Below the pieces are notes generated by a model. It did not search any database. It was not told the DNA's origin and was given only the letters and a program-made list of their open reading frames with translations. This document shows positions 5,926-10,890 of a stretch of 10,890 nt of DNA, piece by piece. The position numbers were made by a program, and so were the translations under genes. Position 1 is the stretch's first letter, and each line of letters begins with the position of its first letter. The DNA comes from Lachnoclostridium sp. UBA1241 (GTDB lineage Bacteria > Bacillota > Clostridia > Lachnospirales > Lachnospiraceae), in contig DBWJ01000038.1 of the NCBI GenBank assembly GCA_002308955.1, positions 700 through 11,589 of the forward strand. The letters are read 5' to 3'.

Positions 5926-8069
5926 TGGCAGAGAAGAAAATCAGTGTAAAAAACCTGCGTATTTCCTTCCGCACTACTAATGGTAAGGTTCAGGCAGTGC
6001 GCGATATCAGCTTTGATCTTTACAAGGGAGAGACTCTCGCCATCGTAGGCGAGTCCGGATCCGGTAAGTCTGTAACCAGCAAGGCTATCATGGGCATATC
6101 CGCCGGCAATGCCATTGTGGAAAACGGCAAGATTCTTTACGGTGATAAGGACCTTTTGAAGATTTCCGAGGAGGAATTTCATGAGATCCGCGGTGATAAG
6201 ATTGCCATGGTATTCCAGGATCCCCTCTCCAGCTTAAACCCGATCATGCGAATCGGTAAACAGCTGACAGAGGCTATGTTGCTGAAGAATAAGACTGCGC
6301 GCAGAGAGAGCCGAAAGGATATGAAGGCTATGCTTGCGGCCATGAAGGAAAAGATGGAGGATGCCGGCGTTGCCGATGCAGGCTCCTATGTATCGCGTTT
6401 CCGTAATATGGAAAAATGCCACGCAAAACTGGAAAGCGAGTATACCGATGCTTTGGAACTTGCAAAGGAGGCCAGCGCGCGTGCGGAGAATATCCTGGAA
6501 CGCCTTGCCAACGCTAAAGAAATGGTACCTTCCGGTGATATGGGTGGTTTGGCCCATGCCGCCAAGGGCTCTCTTTCCTATTTTGTGGTACGTGATCGCG
6601 CCGACGAGATGAAGGCAGCGGCAACATCACTTTCATCCCTGCGCCGTGAGGCTGTAAAGACGAAGGATAACAGCAAGCTTATGAAGGCAGTAAAGAACAT
6701 CAAGGAGATTGCCGATGAGGCGATTGCCATGGACGTTCCGAACACCTTCACACTTGCAGGATATATGACATTTGTGGAAAATACTATTCCGAAGGCAGAC
6801 AGTGTCAAGGAATTAAATGCTCTGACCCGCTCGAAAGCGGATGAGGCTTTCATCAAAGAGTTCATGGAGAAGGCTGCACTGGGCGTAAAGCAATCTCTCG
6901 ACGAGACGGACAAAAACCGTACTGCAGCTATAGAGGCTCTCGATAAGGAACTTCCTGTATTCCAGGGAGATCCCAAGAAAGATGATGTAGTTGCGGCCGT
7001 AAAACGTTTAAAGCCTCTGGTTGCAAAGTGCATCAATCCTTTGGAGGTTGTGAAGGACAGTATTACCCATACTTTCGGTTCCTCTATCGATTACGCCATT
7101 GACAAGTACTACGGCGGTATTGAGAATAACAGAAAAGAAACGGCGCGTTACGAGAAGCAGAAACGTAAGTATGACGCTCTTGCAGCGAAAGGAAAGAAGC
7201 CGGAGTGGTCTGTGGTTCCGGCAGGTCTGGTGGATGTTGACAACCTTCGTTCCGATATGGAAGGAACCATAACGGAACTTTCGAACCACATGAAACAGCA
7301 GGTTGAAGCCAACCGTTCCATTGATGTTGCCACGCGTACCCTTGAGGTTGTGGATTTCATGAAGGATACGGAGCAGAGAGCGGCATATCGTATTACCAAG
7401 TCTGTTGCGAGAGAGCGTGCCATCAAACTGATGGAGAGTGTCGGAATCGACAATCCGAGAAGACGATACAGACAGTATCCGTTTGAGTTCTCAGGCGGTA
7501 TGCGTCAGCGTATTGTTATCGCAATTGCTCTTACGGCAAATCCTGACGTGTTAATCTGTGACGAACCGACAACAGCTCTGGATGTAACGATTCAGGCTCA
7601 GATTCTCGAACTGATCAATAAGCTCAAGGAAGAGCGTCATCTGTCTGTCATTTTCATTACTCACGATTTGGGTGTTGTAGCTAATATGGCGGACCGTATT
7701 GCGGTAATGTATGCTGGAAAGATTGTAGAGTACGGCACGGCGCAGGATGTTTTCTACAGCCCGGCGCATCCGTATACATGGGCACTTCTTTCCTCGGTTC
7801 CGGATCTGGATACGAAGGAAAAACTGGAGTCTATTCCGGGAACTCCGCCGAATATGATTTATCCGCCGAAGGGCGATGCTTTTGCCGATCGTAACAAGTA
7901 TGCCCTGGAGATTGATTTCGAGGAGCAGCCGCCGATGTTTAAAATCAGCGATTCGCACTATGCAGCAACGTGGTTACTGCACCCGAATGCTCCGAAGGTT
8001 GATCCTCCGAAGATTGTCATGGAGCGTATCGCCAAGATGAAAGCGAAGGGAGGAGCAGACAATGAGTGA
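5925..8069 (+). CDS. oppD: Oligopeptide ABC transporter ATPase OppD (AmiE-like) with ~370-aa internal insertion
   Basis: Hydrolyses ATP at the cytoplasmic face with OppF. All core motifs are intact: Walker A GESGSGKS (42-49), Q-loop VFQDPLSSLNP (Q98), signature SGGMRQR (from S523), Walker B LICDEP (D546, E547) and H-loop THD (H580). The usual spacing from Q-loop to signature is about 60 residues; here it is 425. Residues ~123-492 are an added Ala/Lys/Glu-rich, probably helical segment that I do not recognise. The C-terminal extension reads GTPPNMIYPPKGDAFADRNK and ends in WLLHPNAP, the Firmicute AmiE style that lacks the Cys cluster of DppD-type proteins. The start overlaps the oppC stop by one base, with AGAGGAG at 5908-5914 upstream; the stop overlaps oppF by 8 bases. 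The length (714 against ~340-360 aa) is from an unbroken frame, with no sign of gene fusion or frameshift. Confidence 0.94.
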   Translation: MAEKKISVKNLRISFRTTNGKVQAVRDISFDLYKGETLAIVGESGSGKSVTSKAIMGISAGNAIVENGKILYGDKDLLKISEEEFHEIRGDKIAMVFQDPLSSLNPIMRIGKQLTEAMLLKNKTARRESRKDMKAMLAAMKEKMEDAGVADAGSYVSRFRNMEKCHAKLESEYTDALELAKEASARAENILERLANAKEMVPSGDMGGLAHAAKGSLSYFVVRDRADEMKAAATSLSSLRREAVKTKDNSKLMKAVKNIKEIADEAIAMDVPNTFTLAGYMTFVENTIPKADSVKELNALTRSKADEAFIKEFMEKAALGVKQSLDETDKNRTAAIEALDKELPVFQGDPKKDDVVAAVKRLKPLVAKCINPLEVVKDSITHTFGSSIDYAIDKYYGGIENNRKETARYEKQKRKYDALAAKGKKPEWSVVPAGLVDVDNLRSDMEGTITELSNHMKQQVEANRSIDVATRTLEVVDFMKDTEQRAAYRITKSVARERAIKLMESVGIDNPRRRYRQYPFEFSGGMRQRIVIAIALTANPDVLICDEPTTALDVTIQAQILELINKLKEERHLSVIFITHDLGVVANMADRIAVMYAGKIVEYGTAQDVFYSPAHPYTWALLSSVPDLDTKEKLESIPGTPPNMIYPPKGDAFADRNKYALEIDFEEQPPMFKISDSHYAATWLLHPNAPKVDPPKIVMERIAKMKAKGGADNE

Positions 8070-9276
8070 CGAGAAGAAGAACGACGTATTGCTCAAAGTC
8101 GAGAACCTCTCGATGTATTTCGGCAGGGGGCAGGCGGTCAAGAAGGCCGTTGATAATGTTTCGTTTGAGGTTCGCAGAGGTGAGGTATTCGGCCTTGTAG
8201 GCGAATCCGGCTGTGGTAAGACCACTACGGGACGAACCATCATCAAGCTTTATGACGCAACATCCGGCAGTGTCTACTTTGACGGGAAGCGCATTGTTGC
8301 CGGAACGAAGTCTTACTACGATGAGATTAAGAAACAGCGGAAGATTCGCTCGGAACTTGTGAAAAACTGTGGTTCTGCAGAAGATATCGCAGCTTGTGAC
8401 GAAGTAATTTTGAAGATGCAGGATGAGATTCGCAAGGCTCGTTATGACCACAGACACTGCGATGATGTCTTCCGCGCGGAAGAGAAAAAGCGTATCCAGG
8501 ACAAATACGAAAAGCTGCTTGCATCTGCTTCCCCCGAGGAAAAAAGCAAACTCGAGAAGCAGAAGCGGCGCGAGCTTCGCATTGCGTCCCGTTCTAAGCT
8601 GGTGACGCAGATTCAGATGATATATCAGGATCCCGTAGCATCCCTTGATCCTCGTATGACGGTTCGTGAGATTATCTCCGAAGGTCTGATTATTCAGGGT
8701 ATACGTGATAAGAAATACCTTCAGGAACAGGTTTATCAGATGTTAGATACTGTAGGCCTTGTCCACGAACACGCCGACCGCTATCCGCATGAGTTCTCGG
8801 GTGGGCAGAGACAGCGTATCGGTATCGCCAGATCGGTTGTCATGAAGCCGCAGCTCATCATCGCCGATGAGCCGATTTCGGCACTTGATGTTTCCATTCG
8901 TGCGCAGGTTATCAATCTTCTGAATGAACTTCGTGAGACAATGGGAATGACTATCCTGTTCATCGCGCATGATCTTTCCGTGGTTAAGTATTTCTCAAAC
9001 CGGATCGGCGTTATGTATTTCGGAAACCTGGTGGAGATGGCGGATTCTGATGAATTGTTCCGTCATCCGCTTCATCCGTATACAAAATCGCTTCTTTCAG
9101 CGATTCCGTTGCCGGACCCCGACACGGAGAAAAACCGTGTACGAATCCGTTACAATCCGCTTCTTGACCATGAGAAGACGGATGAGACCCCGGAACTTCG
9201 GGAAGTACGCCCGGGGCACTCCGTGCGTTGTACCATGAAGGAGTTCGAAGCATACAAAAAACAGGTGGAAGAGTGA
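8062..9276 (+). CDS. oppF: Oligopeptide ABC transporter ATPase OppF (AmiF-like) with charged helical insertion
   Basis: Partner ATPase of OppD. Motifs: Walker A GESGCGKT (47-54), Q-loop IYQDPVASLDP (Q189), signature SGGQRQR (from S246), Walker B IIADEP (D269, E270) and H-loop AHD (H303). The Walker A to Q-loop interval is about 140 residues rather than ~55, because residues ~79-181 add a very charged, probably coiled-coil stretch (for example SPEEKSKLEKQKRRELR). This is a different site from the insertion in OppD. The C-terminus (LREVRPGHSVRC, then EFEAYKKQ) resembles the AmiF type. Total 404 aa against ~310-330. The ribosome site AGGGAGGAG (8047-8055) lies inside the oppD coding end, 6 bases before the ATG. 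The stop TGA shares its A with the next start codon. Confidence 0.94.
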   Translation: MSDEKKNDVLLKVENLSMYFGRGQAVKKAVDNVSFEVRRGEVFGLVGESGCGKTTTGRTIIKLYDATSGSVYFDGKRIVAGTKSYYDEIKKQRKIRSELVKNCGSAEDIAACDEVILKMQDEIRKARYDHRHCDDVFRAEEKKRIQDKYEKLLASASPEEKSKLEKQKRRELRIASRSKLVTQIQMIYQDPVASLDPRMTVREIISEGLIIQGIRDKKYLQEQVYQMLDTVGLVHEHADRYPHEFSGGQRQRIGIARSVVMKPQLIIADEPISALDVSIRAQVINLLNELRETMGMTILFIAHDLSVVKYFSNRIGVMYFGNLVEMADSDELFRHPLHPYTKSLLSAIPLPDPDTEKNRVRIRYNPLLDHEKTDETPELREVRPGHSVRCTMKEFEAYKKQVEE

Positions 9277-9713
9277 TGAGTGACAAAACTCCCGATATTA
9301 TAAAAGAAGACAGAAGACGTGAACGGCGGAAGTCGTTTCTTCGGTATGTCATTGTTACCGGCATTCTTCTTGCTATAATATTCTTGTGGGTTTATCTTGG
9401 CGGCGGTTTTTCGGACGGAAAGAGAAAACTGGAGCGAATGAAACTGTGGTCGGATGCGTTCTTTGTTGTCGGCGGATTTACGTTTTGCCTCGGAATGCTT
9501 CTTTGGGCTTCCGGAGAAGGATCATTTGACATGATCGGTTATGCAATCAGTACGTTTTTCGGCACGAAGTATGCCGGAAAGCACGAGACATATCTGGAGT
9601 ACAAGGAACGTAAACACGGCAGGCGCACAGACGTATGCAGGTATGTGATTATCCCTGCTATTCTGCTGGTCGCTGTTGCCGCTGCTTTCGCGGTTGCATT
9701 TGAACATGTGTAA
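9276..9713 (+). CDS. Small three-helix membrane protein, DUF3899-like, coupled to oppF
   Basis: Function unknown; 145 aa. A highly basic N-terminus (EDRRRERRK) precedes helix 1 (~21-41). Helix 2 spans ~59-79 and helix 3 ~121-142. Between helices 2 and 3 is ASGEGSFDMIGYAISTFFG, a pattern that by eye resembles DUF3899 proteins, which are small Firmicute membrane proteins; I cannot confirm this without a profile search. The ATG at 9276 overlaps the oppF stop (TGATG), with AGGTGGAA at 9263-9270 upstream. An in-frame TTG at 9228 would begin inside oppF and is unlikely. The overlap and the terminator right after it make this the last gene of the opp operon, suggesting an accessory role in the importer. 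Confidence 0.85.
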   Translation: MSDKTPDIIKEDRRRERRKSFLRYVIVTGILLAIIFLWVYLGGGFSDGKRKLERMKLWSDAFFVVGGFTFCLGMLLWASGEGSFDMIGYAISTFFGTKYAGKHETYLEYKERKHGRRTDVCRYVIIPAILLVAVAAAFAVAFEHV

Positions 9714-9721
9714 AGATATCA

Positions 9722-9773
9722 AAACCCTTCGTGCATCCTAAAACGATACACGGAGGGTTTCCGTTTTGTTTTT
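9722..9773 (+). terminator. Intrinsic terminator of the opp operon
   Basis: AAACCCTTCGTG (9722-9733) pairs with CACGGAGGGTTT (9749-9760): 12 bp with one wobble. The 15-base loop can itself pair ATC with GAT. Two C and one G separate the stem from the T-rich tail TTTTGTTTTT (9764-9773). The tail is slightly displaced, so termination may be incomplete, leaving some readthrough into the next gene. Confidence 0.82.
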
Positions 9774-9823
9774 CTGTATTACAGTCACTTTTTCTGAAAC
9801 AGGCATAAGTGAGAGGAGAGACC

Positions 9824-10615
9824 ATGAATTGGGGTTGGGCGTTTTTAATCGTTCTGTTCTGGATAGTAGGGACGATTCTGCTGTATTGTGTAATCGAAGC
9901 TTTGGATAAGCGGTTTCATTTTCAGTCGAGCGAAGGGTTTGCCGGTTTGGGACGCTGGCTTATGCGGATTCTCTATACAATAGTGCCGCCGGTTCTGTTC
10001 CTTGCGGTCAATTTGCTGATCCGCATCGGCAGGGCTTACGGATGGTGGTGGATTCCGGCTGTTCTGATTTTGGAAATCGTATTCATTCCGCTTGTTTTCT
10101 TTATAAAGGAATTGCTTCTGAACCCGAAGAGAATAGCAGAGAAAGCAAGACGGGAGATCGGTGATTTCGCGGAGTATGAAAGGGAGTACTATCGGGAACA
10201 CGCAAATCACCCGGAATTTGACGGTGGTGCGCCGTATGGATATCTGGGGGAACAGCTTGATTATATGAGCGGAAAGCAGGGCTGTCTCGCCTATTTCTTC
10301 TGCCCGAAGAAGAAAAGAAAGGCGTTTGCGGGTGCAATTGTAGAGAATAATCTGGACATTCTTCCTACGCTTTGCAGCTGGGATTATTACGAGGAGAAGG
10401 ATTCGGAAGAAAACGTAACCGGTAACGGTTATGACAGTTTTCTGGTCCTGATTCCCGAAAACGGTGAGAAAATCAAAAGCAGGATATACCGGGATTCCCT
10501 TCCGCTTTTTCTGTGGCTGTGCCTGAAACAGATGCCGAAGCTGCTCCTTGATTCGTTCGTTGATTTCTTTCGGAAGACGGGACGGCTCCTCAAGCCGAAA
10601 AAGAAGCAGCAATAG
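9824..10615 (+). CDS. Membrane protein of unknown function (three predicted N-terminal helices)
   Basis: I do not recognise this 263-aa protein. It begins MNWGWAFLIVLFW and has three likely membrane helices at ~4-25, 46-67 and 74-95. A polar domain of ~165 residues follows, with a charged acidic patch (YYEEKDSEEN) and a very basic tail (LLKPKKKQQ). A short hydrophobic stretch at ~225-242 could be an interfacial or amphipathic helix. The ATG at 9824 has an excellent ribosome site (GAGAGGAGAG, 9811-9820); the frame is also open to a GTG at 9809, which overlaps that site and is not credible. It lies after the opp terminator and before the gpmI promoter. I see no convincing promoter in 9774-9823, so it may depend on readthrough from opp or on an atypical promoter. 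Confidence 0.8.
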   Translation: MNWGWAFLIVLFWIVGTILLYCVIEALDKRFHFQSSEGFAGLGRWLMRILYTIVPPVLFLAVNLLIRIGRAYGWWWIPAVLILEIVFIPLVFFIKELLLNPKRIAEKARREIGDFAEYEREYYREHANHPEFDGGAPYGYLGEQLDYMSGKQGCLAYFFCPKKKRKAFAGAIVENNLDILPTLCSWDYYEEKDSEENVTGNGYDSFLVLIPENGEKIKSRIYRDSLPLFLWLCLKQMPKLLLDSFVDFFRKTGRLLKPKKKQQ

Positions 10616-10626
10616 AGCGAAAGTTC

Positions 10627-10654
10627 TTGCATTCGCCCGAAGATGTGGTACAAT
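10627..10654 (+). promoter_or_regulatory. Extended -10 promoter for gpmI
   Basis: The -10 box is TACAAT (10649-10654), preceded directly by TGG (10646-10648), giving the TGn extended -10 pattern. A partial -35, TTGCAT (10627-10632), lies 16 bp upstream. Initiation is expected near 10661, leaving a leader of about 48 bases. This gives the downstream glycolytic gene its own promoter, consistent with it being cut off from tpiA by the intervening operon. Confidence 0.72.
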
Positions 10655-10708
10655 ACCATTCGGAAAAGAATTGAGAACCGAATTCAGACAGAATAAGGAG
10701 AATAGATT

Positions 10709-10890
10709 ATGGCGAAGAAACCTACGGTTTTGCTGATCCTCGACGGATACGGACTGAATGAAAAGACAGAAGGCAACGCGGTTGCGCAGGCGAAGACGCC
10801 GGTGATGGACCGCCTTATGAAAGAATACCCCTTTGTTAAGGGAAATGCCTCCGGCATGGCAGTAGGCCTTCCGGACGGCCAGATGGGCAA
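10709..10890 (+). CDS. gpmI: 2,3-bisphosphoglycerate-independent phosphoglycerate mutase, N-terminal part (3' end outside window)
   Basis: Interconverts 3- and 2-phosphoglycerate in glycolysis; a manganese-dependent alkaline-phosphatase-superfamily enzyme of ~510 aa, cytoplasmic. Only 60 codons are present. The start MAKKPTVLLILDGYG is diagnostic, with the metal-binding Asp at residue 12. The window ends at GLPDGQMG, just before the expected NSEVG motif carrying the catalytic Ser (residue ~62). The ATG has AAGGAG at 10695-10700, 8 bases upstream. It is the second glycolytic gene in the window and follows its own promoter. Confidence 0.96.
   Translation, partial: MAKKPTVLLILDGYGLNEKTEGNAVAQAKTPVMDRLMKEYPFVKGNASGMAVGLPDGQMG

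Noticed and set aside
6291..7400. Intein or group I/II intron as the source of the OppD insertion
   Set aside because: The frame is continuous, there is no Cys or Ser start with a His-Asn end typical of inteins, and no splice-type RNA core. The site is not a conserved catalytic motif as inteins prefer.
5925..8069. OppD as a fusion of two ATPases (two ABC cassettes)
   Set aside because: Only one Walker A, one signature and one Walker B are present; the middle has no second nucleotide-binding motif.
9228..9275. Earlier TTG start for the DUF3899-like protein
   Set aside because: It would begin 49 bases inside oppF; the ATG at 9276 has a ribosome site and the classic TGATG overlap.
10617..10636. 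Terminator after the 263-aa membrane protein gene (GCGAA / TTCGC)
   Set aside because: Only 5 bp, no T-tract, and it overlaps the gpmI -35 box.

Overview
This 10,890-base window looks like ordinary chromosome of a Gram-positive, low-to-mid GC anaerobe, most likely a clostridial (Lachnospiraceae-like) Firmicute. This is inferred from four things: a lipoprotein with a Lys-rich signal peptide and a Thr/Pro linker, strong AAGGAG-type ribosome binding sites, Bacillus-like sigma-A promoters, and Ami/Opp-type ATPase C-termini of the Firmicute kind. Every confident gene is on the + strand. I see no phage, transposon, CRISPR, tRNA or rRNA signal.

Layout. Positions 1-324 are the 3' end of triosephosphate isomerase (tpiA), closed by a clear intrinsic terminator (348-384). 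Positions 385-606 hold a near-consensus promoter (TTTACA-17-TATAAT) with candidate operator repeats upstream and two leader hairpins downstream. From 607 to 9713 runs one oligopeptide (Opp/Ami-type) ABC importer operon: oppA (lipoprotein receptor), a 146-base spacer with three consecutive stem-loops, oppB and oppC (permeases), oppD and oppF (ATPases), and a small three-helix membrane protein resembling DUF3899. From oppB onward the genes overlap or nearly touch, so they are probably translationally coupled. A terminator lies at 9722-9773. A 263-aa membrane protein that I do not recognise follows (9824-10615). Then comes an extended -10 promoter and the first 60 codons of phosphoglycerate mutase (gpmI). 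The peptide importer thus sits between two glycolytic genes that adjoin in many Firmicutes.

How the genes work together. OppA, anchored outside, captures peptides and hands them to the OppB/OppC pore. OppD and OppF form the ATPase heterodimer inside. The DUF3899-like protein is positioned as a possible accessory membrane subunit.

What is unusual. The transporter is enlarged in four of its five core parts. OppA is 882 aa, OppC 512 aa with a ~210-residue segment between its first two helices, OppD 714 aa with a ~370-residue helical insertion between Q-loop and signature motif, and OppF 404 aa with a ~100-residue charged segment before its Q-loop. All core ATPase motifs are intact, so these look like in-frame additions to a working machine. 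This is the most interesting signal in the window. I found no evidence for a wholly new type of system.
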